From assembly GCA_950022295.1 (NCBI GenBank), contig OX465597.1:258851016-258915015 (forward strand): a DNA stretch of 64,000 nt, written 5' to 3'. Both the position numbers and the translations under genes were made by a program. Source of the DNA: Bromus sterilis. Taxonomy: Eukaryota; Streptophyta; Magnoliopsida; Poales; Poaceae. Positions 35,382 through 47,044 of this stretch are shown in pieces. The notes beneath the pieces were generated by a model. It saw only the letters and a list, made by a program, of their open reading frames with translations. It was not told the origin of the DNA and ran no database searches. Every line of letters starts with the position of its first letter. Positions within the stretch are counted from its first letter, which is position 1.

Positions 35382-36533
35382 ATGGGTGCTGAACCACCCA
35401 AATATGGTAGGATGGACATGTTTGACATTTTTCACTTGGATCGTCTTCGATTAATTTGTGCTCACACTAAAAACCCAACCGACTTGATTGAAGGAAAATC
35501 ATGTGATGAGCATGCTCATTATAAACGGCACCGCCTATCTCAGAAAAGGAAACACTTATGGGATCAAATACATGTTTCTTATTACCATCCTAAACTTTTG
35601 TGCCACATTTATGATTTTACTTGTTGTTCTAATATAGATCATAAACACCTTCCTTTCCAATGTGAGTTCATTGAAAATGAGATCTTATCTTCTTATGCTA
35701 AAGTTGTTTATGATTACTTTGATGTTGAAAAGATTGAAGAGTTTGTTGCTTTTAAAGGTGCTTATGAGATTGCTTCTTTGTTTGAAAATTACCATGATAC
35801 TATTTACATGTCTGAAAACTTTGTGGTTCTTGCTTATTCCTTCGAGAATTATACTTCCAATTCTTATATTGAGGATTTTAAAAACAAAATGTTTGCTTCC
35901 CTACAAGAGACCAATGATTTCTTTGAGGAGGAATCCCATGATTACGATGAATCACTTTAAATATCCCTTTCTGAAGATCTTGCTATTTGCTTTGTTGATG
36001 GCCATGATGCCACTATGGATGATGTTTACGAAGATGAACTTGCTATAGTTCCTTACGTCAAGCATGAGATTGTTTATATTACACCCACACTTGATTTCCC
36101 TATTATCCTTTTGAAATCTCCAACTCCGGAGAATTTTCCTCTTATCAAAGCTCAATGTGATGGGTTGCATTTATCTTATGATCCTAAAAACCGTGTTGAA
36201 AACAATACACGTGTGCTGGTAGGTCATGAACAATATGATTTAGGTGATAGTTATATAGTTGATGTTGTTCATGATGCTATTGAAAATTATTTTGAGAGAG
36301 GAAAGTTTGGTTGTAGAAACTCTCATGTTACAAGAACACCTCTCTTTATGATGAAAGTTTTGAAGTTGTTCCTGTTCCACCTTCCTATGCATGTCAATTT
36401 TTGCTTCTTTGATTTATTTTATTATAAGATGCCTATGCATAGGAAGTGGGTTAGGCTTAAATGTGTTTTATATTTTCTTCTTGATGCTCTCTCTTGCTTC
36501 AAATTCTTATTCTTATGTGAGCATCTTTTATAA
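35382..36533 (+). pseudogene. Unknown ORF of element E, split by one stop codon
   Basis: ATG at 35382 (context CACCATGGG) opens a frame read to a TAA at 35958-35960. The same frame continues without a stop to 36533, so it was probably one protein of about 383 codons. I recognise no domain. Visible traits: an N-terminal segment rich in His and Arg (about residues 10-60), CSNIDHKHLPFQCEF, aromatic- and acid-rich middle (FENYHDTIYMSENFVVLAY), a Glu/Asp-rich stretch at the stop, PTLDFPIILLKSPTPENF, VGHEQYDLGDSYIVD, and a last third strongly hydrophobic with Cys and Phe, possibly membrane-associated. It lies where gag would start, but has no capsid motif or zinc knuckle. The single stop in an otherwise open frame argues that it was once translated. 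Function unknown. Confidence 0.6.
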
Positions 36534-39340
36534 TCATGATGCCTAGCTTAAAGGCGTAAAAGAAAGCGCTTGTTGGGATGCAAACCAAGATGTTTTTACT
36601 TCTGTTTTTAGTGGTCTTGATGATTTTTACTACTGTAGCAACATAATTGTATCTTTATTTTTCAACCTTTGTGCCAAGTATAACCTCTTATGACAAGGGA
36701 AGTGAAAGTTGTGACATGCTGTCCAGAAAACAGATTCTGTCCTGGTATTGGAAAAAATCAGAATAAATCACCAGTTCATCTTTTTGAGCTGAATTTTTTA
36801 CACAGCATGATCTATACAATCATGGAACTTTCGTATGTTCTGAGTTTTTTTATTCGACTTGCAGAATTACCCCTAAAAAATTCTTTATTACCTGCTGTTC
36901 TGTTTTTCAAAGATTCTGCCACGTTTTGTCTCTCCTAACTTTTGCAAACCTTAAGCTTTCTTTTTCTTTGAAAAAACCTTTTGGAAATCTTGAGAAACAG
37001 TAGCTATTCAAGAATATCTTTATATCCAGTGGGGAAAAATTATTTATTAAGGGTACTAACCTCTCTAATCAGCTCATGATGAGTTGTGTATGAAGGGAGT
37101 TTTCAAGTGTGCGATGGAAGATGATGAAAGAAGATTCGGGAGTGTCAAGCGCTCAAGCTTGGGGATGCCCCCATGCATCCCCAACAAATATTCAAGGATA
37201 CTCAAACGTCTAAGCTTGGGGATGCCCCCGTGGATCCCCTTCTCCATCAACAATCATCAGTTTGTCCTTCGTCTCACTATATTTTTATCACTTCATGCGT
37301 TATGTGCTATGCGTGGAGCGTCTCGCTCTTAGGTTTTATTTTTAGTTTCCGTTAGCTTTGCTTGATGTTCATAACAATTTATATCTCGTCTTACTTTGTG
37401 TGGGAGAGAAATACGGTCCCTTTCAAAATCTAGAACACCTCATAGGATTCTTCATGCCTATCTTTTTGTTGTTGTGTGTTCTTTATCTTTTCGTAGCTAC
37501 TGCCCTGTGTAGTTTTAGTCTTAGTTTGTCTTAGAAAGAGCCTTGGCTTTTGTTTAGTTTCTCATTGTAACTCTCTTTAGTTTTCAAGTTTATCTTGTTA
37601 AGAGAGTTGGTTGTTGCACTGAGTTATTTTTTTGTTTTTGAGAAGTAGGTAATTGAGGTTGTTATTTAATTTCAGTAGTAACTTGCAATAGTTTTGAGGT
37701 ATTGATGTGAGTAATGTTTGAAATTTTGGTGTCAAGAGTTCTAGCCTATTAGGTATAGGTGTCGTATTTTTGGAAATCCGTGTGTTATTTTCAAAAACCT
37801 ACAAAACTAGTTGAGAACTCTAGCTACTAGATGGGTCACTACTCTTCTGAGGGGTCGAATATTAGAGTACACTCACGTACCATGAGTCGAGGATGCGCAA
37901 GGATAACCAAACCCCCATAAACTCCTCCTCGGGGTACTTGTCTCTTTGTGAACCTCCTTAGTAGATTGAGAGTTACCGATAATAAGTGCATGAGTTCTTC
38001 GGACTAATGTAAGTATTGAAAGTTGACACTTCCACCTCCTCATATTTGCTAGCCTTTCATGTTCCGTGCATTGCCTCCTTCTCACTCCGAGAGTTGGCGT
38101 CCACCTTCGCCGGTACATCCAAACCATTGGCATGATACGCTCTTTCATCATAAACCTCCTTATATCCTTCCTCAAACCAGCCACCATACTTACCTATCAA
38201 GGTATTTCCATAGCCTTTCCGAGATATATTGCCATGCAACATCCACCTCTTCATGACTTGATCTTCATGTCATACATGTTCCTGCTACACTGGTAGCGGC
38301 ATACATTGCATACATCATGATAGCTACATCCTCTTTATGATTTGAGTACCTTGTAAAGTGTGAAAGATCTTCTATACCCTCTTGTAAATTAGAGTGTTGC
38401 CATTAAGCGAGGAAAAGATCCCAAAGTGGACAAAATAAAAGATCCCAAAGAGGACAAATGAGAGTTAAATAGAAAGAGCCATTCAGGCCACCAAAAAAAT
38501 ACAAAAAATAGAAAAAAGGGAAAAAGAAATAAAAAGAGAGAAAGGGGCAACACTAGTATCCTTTTCAAAGATCCACACTAGTACTCCCTCTTATCCTTGT
38601 ACTCCGTAGAGATGATCATGCATATAGCTATGTGGGGACCATGACACTATAGAACTTGGCTTGCATATTCCAAAGATGAGCCTCCTCAAAAGAGCTCTAG
38701 GTCTTCATGAGCGAGCAAGTTAGATGCACCCCCACTAGTTCCATTGGAGAGCTTTTCAGCTCATATGTGCATCCGTTGCATGGCCATCCCTACTCCTCAC
38801 ATCATATCTATCATTTGGCCTTCTTGCATATGATTGTCCTCATTGATGTGAAACTTTCTCATCCTTTTTGTCTTCCTCCTCCACCATATTCTCTCTTTGC
38901 CATCCTAAGTGTCAACTCTCGTGCTTATGCTCATCCATTGCATGAGTGCTGAAAATATCGAAAAAGGAGTGGATTAAATTGACTTGTACCTAGCTAGTGG
39001 TCTGGGGATGAGTCAAGATAAGATTCCAAAGAAGGTCAAGTGTGAAACTTTAGTAGATTGAGTTCTCAACATAAAAATACCTTTTTCTCGTATTCCCTAT
39101 CCCCCTTCTTGCACGCAAACACCATCTGGAGACATTCGAGTCACGGACAGCGAGAGCTCTTGCACCTAATGTTCTTTCGTTGCTTGTTTCAATACTAATA
39201 TAGACTCTTGCATGTTATGACTTGAATTGAATTAAATATCTTGATTACTTTACTTTTCAAAGTTCTTATATGGTTGCTAGCATGTCACCACATAAATTAT
39301 GTCTGTTATCATTTACGCACTCGAGGACGAGCAGGAATTT
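36534..39340 (+). other. Element E interior, non-coding
   Basis: About 2.8 kb without a recognisable frame. It includes two copies of an AGCTTGGGGATG motif (37156, 37213), a T-rich part (37340-37700) and an A- and purine-rich part (38400-38560). Short frames such as 37873-38187 minus and 38707-38952 plus have no known motif. An autonomous relative would carry pol here. Confidence 0.6.
37155..37239 (+). repeat. Duplicated AGCTTGGGGATGCCCC motif, similar to the element's own polypurine tract
   Basis: AAGCTTGGGGATGCCCCC occurs at 37155 and at 37212, 57 bp apart. In the first copy GGGGATGC (37161-37168) pairs with GCATCCCC (37175-37182), an 8 bp inverted repeat. The core AGCTTGGGGATG is identical to the sequence directly before the 3' LTR (39341-39352). 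Confidence 0.75.
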
Positions 39341-39352
39341 AGCTTGGGGATG
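39341..39352 (+). other. Polypurine tract of element E
   Basis: AGCTTGGGGATG lies immediately before the 3' LTR start (39354), where plus-strand DNA synthesis is primed in LTR elements. Confidence 0.7.
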
Positions 39353-39353
39353 T

Positions 39354-41002
39354 TGATACGTCTCAAACATATCGATAATTTCTGCTCGCTCCATGCATGT
39401 TTTGTGTGATATTGCTAGGTTCTACATACACTTTCATATACTTTTGATCATATTTGGACTAACCTAATAACTCAGTGCATCCTAGTGACAGTTCTGTTTT
39501 CTGCTGTTTTTCTATTCCAGGTTTCCCCCATATTAAAAGTTCTCCAAACATTCGGGAAAAATCGGATAAAAAATTAGCGTAACAGAGTCTTCCAGAACTA
39601 CCCAAGTTGGATCAGAGGGCCACCACCAGGGGCACAGGGGGCCACCTGGCCCGGCCAGGGGCCCGGCCGCGCGAGGGGGGCGCCTGGACCCCTGGTGGCC
39701 CCCCTGGATGCCCCTTTCGCCTATTTATTCCTCGTGACGGGGAAACTCCAAAGACAGAACCCTATTTTCCAATATCGCCTCTGTTCCGCCGCCGCCGCGC
39801 TTCCAAGATCCGGAGCACCGTCAGGACCCTTCCCGGCACACTGCCGGAGGAAGGATCGACCTCCGGGAGCCTCTCCTCCACCATGGACGCTTCCCAAATG
39901 TGTCGTGAGTAGTCTACCTTAGACCATGGGTACGTGATCATTAGCTATGTGTTGTTCTCCTCCCCTCTTTGTTCTATATGGTTTAGACCTCGTGAGCTGC
40001 CCTACATGATCGAGGCCCATATGTAATTCTTCTGCTGTTGCTTTGTTGAGTTTGATGGGATCCGATGGATTACGAGATTATGTTCAGATCATGATAGAGT
40101 AATATATTTGGTTTTGATCTCTTATATTTTTGTTCCTAAGTAATTGTTGCATGTTCTCCGTTGCTGTTTACTGCTTTGGCAAAGTAGTGGATAGTAACTT
40201 CAAGAGCGAATGTTATGCTCGATTGTGGGTACATGCCCCCTGATGAAACGCTTGAGTGACAGAAACATGAGTCTAGGGGATGTGATGTGGCCACAAGGGG
40301 GAAAACAACGGTGCTTGTAACGGCGGTTGCAAGGATTGTTTACTTTCTGCAAAGTTCTTTTAATGCAGTTGTCTGTTTCTTTGGGTTTACACATTGGATG
40401 GGACTCGCAACTTAATACCAGCGAGATGTTCTGGATAGATATCTCAAGGTGGATGATTAGTAATAGATGTAGATGGATTTCAGTCTACTTATTTAGGTGT
40501 AATGCCCATGCTTATGAGCCTCTTCCTTTCTTTTGTAACATAGTTAACATTGCGGTGCGTTTATAATCCTGTCAATTGCCCATTTGTAATTTGTTTACCT
40601 CGCATAGAAGTTTTATCATCTTTTGGGAGAGAGACATCACTAGTGAACATCACGGGACCCCGGTCCATATCCTCATCATTGTTTACAAGCTATTTACTTT
40701 TCTCGCATTTACTTTCAGTTGCTACCATTATCATTACCATTTCCCTTGTGTGTTTGACCCTTTGTAAACAACAATACCGGAGAGATTGACAACCTCTCTG
40801 AACTTCGTTGGGAGCAAAGTTAATTGTATTGTGTGCAGGTCCGCGTGAGGTGCGCCGCTGACACCTACTTATCATCTCCGTAGTCCTACGGGAGGAAAAC
40901 CCTATCCTCTACATAGGGGAAATTTTCTGCTATCCTACATCTCACCTTCCACTTGGGGTAACCAATGAAGGGCGAGAAGCCATTATCACTTCCACCCCAT
41001 CA
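39354..41002 (+). repeat. Element E 3' LTR (1649 bp)
   Basis: It starts TGATACGTCTC and ends CCATCA. It is collinear with 33547-35182 and with solo LTR S2. The right flank resumes the LTR of element D. Confidence 0.88.
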
Positions 41003-41419
41003 ATTTCCCCAAACTTGTTTGCAAAGGTTTTGTTGCCACCTTTCAAGGCCTCCTCGTAGTGGATCACGGCATCTTTCATTGGTAAGAGCTAGAGGAGAAA
41101 TAGGGTGCCCTCGTTGGCTTGGTGTGAGCATTGTGCTCATCACCCTCTCCAAGCGGAGACATACTTCTCGAAAGAGTAAGAACTTTGGTAACACATCCTT
41201 GTCTCCCGTGTTCCCTTTACCTTTACTTTGTGCAAGTTATTTTCATCGCATTTATCTTGCTTTCTTTTGTTGTGTTGCACAAGTTGGCATATAGGTTGTA
41301 CACATAGTTGCATATGTAGCCAACCTATATTTATTTTTGAGCCTAATTATTTAAGAAAACCTTAAAAAAATTAGTCGCCTATTCACCCCCCCTCTAGTCG
41401 ACATTCCGATCCTTTCAAT

Positions 41420-41431
41420 TGGTATCAGAGC
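41420..41431 (+). other. Primer binding site of element D (tRNA-Met type)
   Basis: TGGTATCAGAGC starts 2 nt after the LTR end CTTTCA. Confidence 0.92.
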
Positions 41432-41467
41432 TTCGTCTCTTATTGAGGGCTTTACCGCCTTAAGAGG

Positions 41468-43610
41468 ATGTCGCAAGGGGATAAAACGGAAGAGGTTGAG
41501 CTACTAGGTGTTACTTTGGAGCCCTCTCGATTGGAAGAGGTTCCAAGTAATGAGGGATTCACTAATACGTTCGCGAAGGATGACTCGTCATCTATCTCTC
41601 GACATGAGTACAATGAAGGCATGACCGCCATTAAGGATCACATGAATCAAGTAACTAATATGTTTAGTAGTCTCATGTTGAGGATGCCCATGGAGGGCAA
41701 CCCCACAAACACCCCTAACATTCCAAAGTTGGGTGGAGGAGATGTCATCTCCCAATCTAGTGATGGTGGTAGGAATGATAGCCGTTCCATTCCTCTTCAA
41801 GGGAATGGATCCGGTATTCATTCCGCAGTTGCTCCTCCCGTTACCTATAACTCTTTACCTCTTCCCGAGCCTCATTTTGCACATGCAGGCATTACTCCCA
41901 TCCTTAACAAAGATCCGTATCCAGTTTGGGCTCATCGTATGAAGAGACACTTGAAGGGCTCCTCGGTGGAGCTATGGTGCATCAGTGAGGAGGGTTTCAA
42001 TCCTCGTGACCGCTACAACCTGACCCCAAGAGAATATCATGATAACATCATCAACAGTCATGCCTTGCTTGTGATAGGAAATGGGTTGAAGGAAGAGCAA
42101 CACAATCTTGTCCGGAAGTGTGAAACGGCCAAAGATATGTGGGATCTTCTTGAGAAGACTCTCATGGGAAGCTGTAGCATACGATGCTCGAAGTTTGACA
42201 AGATCGAAGATCAAGCCGACCATTTTTCACGAATGAAGGAGAATCTTCTGAGAATGTTCATCAAAGGTTGGTGGCACTTGCCAACTCTATGATGGACCAT
42301 GGGAGCATGGACACCGATGATGGATGGATAAAAAGGAAGTTCATCATGGCTATGCTCCTACACAAGAAGCAAATCACCAAGGTCATTCGTCAAAGGCCCG
42401 ATTTTCCGTTAGTTGACCTCCAACCAAGTCTTGGATGAATTTGTTGCCATGGAGATCTTGGACTCCACGGCCGAGTTGAAATTGGCTCGCCAAAGTGGCA
42501 CCAAGATGCCAAAGAAGTTCAATATGAGGAAGATGATGATGAAGAGGATGTTGGATCGGAGGACACCAAGTATGCTTACAATGAGCACATGGCTCTTGCC
42601 TCAAGAAAATTTTGGGGGCAACAAGAAGAACTTCAAGTCCAATACAAGTAGCTTCAAGCGAAAGGGCCAAAGGATAAGGACTTGCTTCAATTGTGGCAAT
42701 GTGAGTCATTTTGTTGCGGATTGTCCATATGAGAAGGGAGAAGATCAAGGTGGCAAGCTCATCCAGAAGGACAAGAACAAGTCACCATTGAACAAGAACT
42801 TTGTGAAGAAGAAGCCACAACGTGTGTTGGTGGCTCAAGAAGAAGACTATTCCGATGATGAGGATGATGAAGCAGGCGGTGATATTGTGGCAACCGCCAC
42901 CGTTGCTAACGCCGTCGAATCTCCCTCATCAATGTCTCTCTTCAACTCCCCCAACGAGAACCCTCACATCATCCACAAGTGCCTTAAGGCCAAGACTACC
43001 TCGGTAACTCCTCACTCTAAACCGTTTACTCCCACTAACCCATCTTTGTTCGATTGTGTGGAGAAAAATGAGGAGCCCAAGGTACAAGAAGAAAGTGAAT
43101 TCGAGCGATTCATGTCCAAACTCAAAGGTGAAGCCAAGAGACACTTTGTGGCTCTCTTGGAACAATTAGGTGGAGCCATGCTCACATTGAGAAACTTGAT
43201 GAGACTATCACCGAGTTCCAAAGCCATAGTCGCGACTATGCGGATGAGATAGGGGAGCTATCTCATTCTCTTGAAGAGGAGCGTGAGCTTAAGTTGTCTC
43301 TTGATGAGACTTATGATAGTGATGCCTCTAAGCTTAAACTTGACCTTAAACATTCTAATGCAATTGCTTATGATCTCAGGATTAAAAATGACGAACTTGT
43401 TGAGGCTCATAAAATACCTCTTGTGGACCATGAGAATGTCGAAAAGGACCACAAGTCCTTAAAGCACGAACTCATGGCTCTCAAGAAGGCACATGAGGAA
43501 ACTAATATTCAACTCACTGAAGAGATTAATACCTTTTCTCCTATTATTATGGTAGAGAAACCTAGTTCCTGTAATTCTTGTTGTGAGCATGTTCCTCTCA
43601 TTGAGTAAAA
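41468..43610 (+). pseudogene. Element D gag
   Basis: ATG at 41468 opens the first frame (to 42292). Its capsid region has DPYPVWAHRMKRHLKG, LVRKCETAKDMWDLLEKT and FDKIEDQADHFSRMKE, the UBN2-type gag of Copia elements. The reading then shifts. Frame 42413-43252 carries the CCHC zinc knuckle CFNCGNVSHFVADC flanked by lysine-rich segments, followed by an acidic stretch (EEDYSDDEDDE). Frame 43294-43608 continues with a long charged helical region likely to be coiled coil. A large gag with an extended C-terminal part fits Sireviruses. At least two frameshifts break it. In the family, Gag builds the particle and packages RNA. Confidence 0.82.
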
Positions 43611-43699
43611 CGCTAGGTTGAAGGCACAACTTGAGAAGGGACTTGTTTCATGCATTCAAGGAGAGAAAAGTCTTAATGATCTCTTGAGTTCTCAATAGG

Positions 43700-44092
43700 A
43701 GGTCATTGGCAAGGAAGGCATTGGTTTTGGTGGAAGCTCATCAAAGAAGAAGAACAAGAAGAGGAAGAACAAAAAGAAGAAGAGCAAGGCCCCCTCTCCC
43801 TCAAAGGAAGTAAACTTTGTGAAGGAAGGGTAGAAGCCTCAAGAAAAGGTGGAAAATGCCCTTGAGGGTGGAGTGACCAAGAGGAGTGGTGCCATCCCCA
43901 ATGACTTCGCCAGACCAACTAACCCCTCTTATGTTTTTTGTTTCACTAATGATGGGCATTTTTATGCCAAATTTGTTGGTTCTTTTGTTGAGTATATTGC
44001 ATGGTCCATTTGGGTTCCTGAGACCCTTGTTACTAACGCGAGAGGAACCATTCGTGAATGGGTACCTAAATCCAAGCATTGATCTCATGTAG
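43700..44092 (+). pseudogene. Element D gag-pol junction with lysine-rich segment
   Basis: Frames around 43720-44082 include a basic run (SSKKKNKKRKNKKKKSK) that resembles a nuclear-localisation signal, then PSYVFCFTNDGHFYAKFVGS and TIREWVPKSKH, which usually precede Copia protease. A TAG near 43831 and a further stop near 44080 interrupt the frame. Confidence 0.65.
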
Positions 44093-44677
44093 GTGGCGGC
44101 TTCTGGTGGAGGTTCATGGATACTTGATAGCGGGGCTACAAGTCACATGACCGGAAGCAAGGACATGTTGGTGGACATTGATTTTGGACCATCTCGAACC
44201 ACCCCTGTCCAATTTGTTGATGCAAACACTTCAAATGTATTGAGTCTTGGCAAAGTAATAATTTCTCTGGACTCGTCCATTGAGAAAGTATTACTAGTTG
44301 AGGCTTGTGCCTTTAATTCACTAGCTGTTCGTCAACTTGCTATGATGGCCCTTTGCACTTTCTTTGATAAAGACATGGTCACCTTGATGTGGAGCAAGAC
44401 TCTTAAAGTAGCCTTTGTTGGACATGTGGAGGACGGTATGTATGTGGTGGACTTTTCTAAAGTCCCTACCAAAACGGCCATGTGTCTAATGGCTAAAGTT
44501 GATGTGGGATGGCTTTGGCACCGCCAACTAGTCCATGTCAATATGAGGTTTTTGCAAACACTTCTCAAGGGTGAGCATGTCATTGGACTAACAAATGCTA
44601 GCTTTGCCAAAGATCGTGCTTGTGGGGCGTGCATTGAAGGGAAGCTACATGGATCTCTTTGGGCTTCCCTCATATGA
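44093..44677 (+). pseudogene. Element D protease and GAG-pre-integrase domain
   Basis: WILDSGATSHMTGSKDML carries the catalytic aspartate of Copia protease near residue 12 of the frame. About 130 residues later WLWHRQLVHVNMRFLQTLL and CGACIEGK mark the GAG-pre-integrase zinc-binding domain (His/Cys). After GKLH the frame runs into MDLFG in a different frame: the stretch that usually links them is missing, so a short deletion (tens of bp, length not measured) fused the two. The protease part is open in this copy. Confidence 0.85.
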
Positions 44678-45803
44678 TAGTCTTGGCGGAAAGAAGTATT
44701 GCTTGGTTATTGTGGATGACTACTCAAGATATACATGGGTTTATTTCTTCAAGAAGAAAAGTGAGACACAACAAATTGTCAGCGATTTTTCCAATGAAGC
44801 TCAACGTCAACACAACTCAAAGATTTTGGCAATTAGAAGTGACAACGGCACCGAGTTCAAGAAGTACACCTTGGATGAATTCCTTGGAGATGAGGGGATC
44901 AAACATCAATATTAAGCTGCATATACCCCTCAACAAAATGGTGTTGCGGAGAGGAAGAATCGCACTCTGATTGATGCGGCAAGAACAATGATGGAGGAGT
45001 TCAAGAGTCCATACAAATTTTGTGCAGAAGCCATCAACACTGCTTGTCATGCAAGAAACCGTCTTTATCTCCGCAAGATCTTGAACAAATCTCCGTATGA
45101 AATCATCACAGGGAAGAAGCCCAACATCAAGTATTTTCGGGTCCTCGGGTGTAAGTGTTTCATTCTTAAGAAGGGTGCTCGTTTGTCTAAGTTTGGGTCT
45201 AAGACAAATGAGGCCATATTCGTTGGTTATGATTCAAACTCCCACACCTATAGAGTCTACAACAAGTCCTCCGGACTTGTTGAAGAATCTAGCAACATGG
45301 AATTCAATGAACATAATGGCTCCGAAGTGGGGCAAAGTGATCTTAATGATGTAGGTGATGAAATTCCTCCTCAATCCATAAGAAGAATGGGTGTGGGTCA
45401 TTTCCTACCCGTTGAGGAACCCCTTGTGGTGGAAGGAGAAGGACAATGCTCTACGCATGTGGAGCCATCACCTCCTCAAGATACACAAGCAAATCAAGAA
45501 CAAGATGAAGGCCCTCCCTCTCCCGAACAAGATCAAGGTCAAGATCTAATCATTGATGATGGTGTTGCACCAAATGATTACCAAGATCAAGTTCTCGTTC
45601 AAGGGAAATCTCAAGATAATGAGCAAGTCCTTGATGGTGCTCCTTCTTCCGAAGATGGTCCTATCGAGCTATCTCAAGAAACTTTGGAGGAAGAAAGAGT
45701 TCCCCGAGCACTCAAGATTGCTTCCGAGTTAAAATCTCAAGATCTTTCGTTGGATCAAGTGCTCGGAAGAATCCAAAAGGGGGTAACTACTCGTAGTCAA
45801 TAG
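44645..45803 (+). pseudogene. Element D integrase
   Basis: The core is present in two frames. VIVDDYSRYTWVYF and IRSDNGTEFKKY carry the two catalytic aspartates (44600-44915). A TAA follows KHQY at 44913-44915. Downstream, TPQQNGVAERKNRTL carries the glutamate. The C-terminal part (44988-45803) has the Copia features RVLGCKCFILKK and KTNEAIFVGYDSNSHTYRVYN, then a long Glu/Gln/Asp-rich linker ending at the stop at 45803. The N-terminal edge is damaged by the deletion at about 44655. Confidence 0.85.
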
Positions 45804-46076
45804 AGAAACTTTTGTTCCCATAATGTGTTTGTTTCTTGTGTTGAACCCCAAAAGGTAGGTGAGGCGCTTGAAGACCCGGATTGGCTTGAGTCCATGCATG
45901 ATGAACTCAATAATTTCAAGCGCAGCAAGGTCTGGTCATTAGTGGAGAGACCCAAAGGTGATCTTAATGTTATTGGGACCAAGTGGATGTTCAAGAACAA
46001 GCAAGATGCACTTGGTATTGTCATCAGGAACAAAGCAAGGTTGGTGGCACAAGGTTTTTCCCAAGTCGAAGTTTGA
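45804..46076 (+). pseudogene. Element D reverse transcriptase, N-terminal remnant
   Basis: The frame holds DWLESMHDELNNFKRSKVW, VIGTKWMFKNKQDALG and NKARLVAQGFSQVE, the start of Copia reverse transcriptase. Immediately after, the sequence jumps to KFEMSMMGELEFFLGLEV, which normally lies well downstream. The fingers and palm with the YVDD-type active site are absent. This is a clean internal deletion, so no reverse transcription could come from this copy. Confidence 0.88.
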
Positions 46077-46895
46077 GATGTCTATGATGGGAGAGTTGGA
46101 GTTCTTCCTCGGCCTTGAAGTGAAGCAATTGTCAAGAGGAACCTTCATCAACCAAGCCAAATACACTCAATACATCCTCAAGAGGTTCAAGTATGATGGT
46201 CTTAAAGGAGCAAGACTCCCATGCCACTCAAGTGTCAACTTGACCTCGACCCAAACGGCAAAGAGGTAGACCAAAGGGAGTATCATTATATGATTGGTTC
46301 TTTGTTGTTTCTTTGTGCATCTAGTCCGGATATCATGTTGAGTGTGGGAATGTGTGCAAGATTTCAATCTGCACCAAAAGAGAGTCACGTAGTGGCTGTC
46401 AAAAGAATCTTTTCATATTTGGTTCATACCCCAAACTTTGCGTTGTGGTATCCTAAAGGCTCAAGCTTCAACCTCATTGGGTACACGGATTCGGATTGGG
46501 CGGGAGACAAGGTCGAGAGGAAGTCCACTTCCGGAGGATGCCAATTCCTTGGTAGGTCCTTGGTGAGTTGGTCTTCCAAGAAGAAAAATTGTGTTTCCCT
46601 CTCTATGACCGAAGCCGAGTACATTGCCTCCGCAAGTTGTTGTGCTCCATTATTTTGGATGAGGCAAACTTTAAAGGATTATGGTTTCACTTGTGATAAA
46701 GTGCCTCTTTTATGTGACAATGAAAGTGCTATCAAGATCGCTTACAACCCCTTTCAACATAGCAAGACGAAGCATATTGAAATTCGTCATCACTTTATTC
46801 GAGATCATGTGGATCGGGGTGATATTGATCTTTCATATGTGGGCACCGGAGACCAACTTGCGGATATCTTCACCAAACCCTTCGAGATCATGTGA
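46077..46895 (+). pseudogene. Element D RT C-terminus and RNase H
   Basis: After the deletion junction: MGELEFFLGLEVKQ, FINQAKYTQYILKRF (one frame, to 46269), then frame 46221-46895 with YHYMIGSLLFLCASSPDI, LIGYTDSDWAGDKVERKSTSGG, SMTEAEYIASA, LLCDNESAIKIAYNP and HHFIRDHVDRGDI. These carry the RNase H aspartates and glutamate of Copia elements. The frame ends with QLADIFTKPFEIM. One frameshift near 46240 separates the two parts. Confidence 0.87.
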
Positions 46896-47036
46896 AGCGC
46901 GGTGATATTGAGATGAAGCAATATTCCGAGAGTTAAGGCATGAGCTAAATATCATTGATTCAAGTAATGCGGTTTGAATACTTTCCCACACACCCTATCT
47001 CAACATGGAGTCTAGCTTGGATGTATGCATGGACAT

Positions 47037-47044
47037 AGGGGGAG
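47037..47044 (+). other. Upstream polypurine tract 1 of element D
   Basis: AGGGGGAG, the same core as the tract before the 3' LTR. Confidence 0.6.

Larger units (their letters stand above)
33547..41002 (+). mobile_element. Element E: non-autonomous Athila-like LTR retrotransposon
   Basis: LTRs at 33547-35182 and 39354-41002 start with TGATAC and share all segments. The flanking target site is ATTGC on the left (33542-33546) and ATTTC on the right (41003-41007), one mismatch. The empty site in the 3' LTR of D (near 51195) supports the boundaries. The primer site is TGGCGCCGTTGCCGGGGA, complementary to the 3' end of a plant tRNA-Asp and typical of Athila-group Gypsy elements. The 4.2 kb interior has one unknown ORF and no recognisable gag or pol. 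Family names such as Sabrina or WHAM are possible but not verified. Confidence 0.85.
28730..41417 (+). repeat. Element D 5' LTR, interrupted by S3 and element E
   Basis: Pieces 28730-29277, 33007-33546 and 41008-41417 join to about 1.5 kb, collinear with 50093-51612. The uninterrupted sites for both insertions are seen in the 3' LTR, near 50620 for S3 and 51195 for E. The middle piece ends in the Copia core promoter (33230). Confidence 0.9.
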
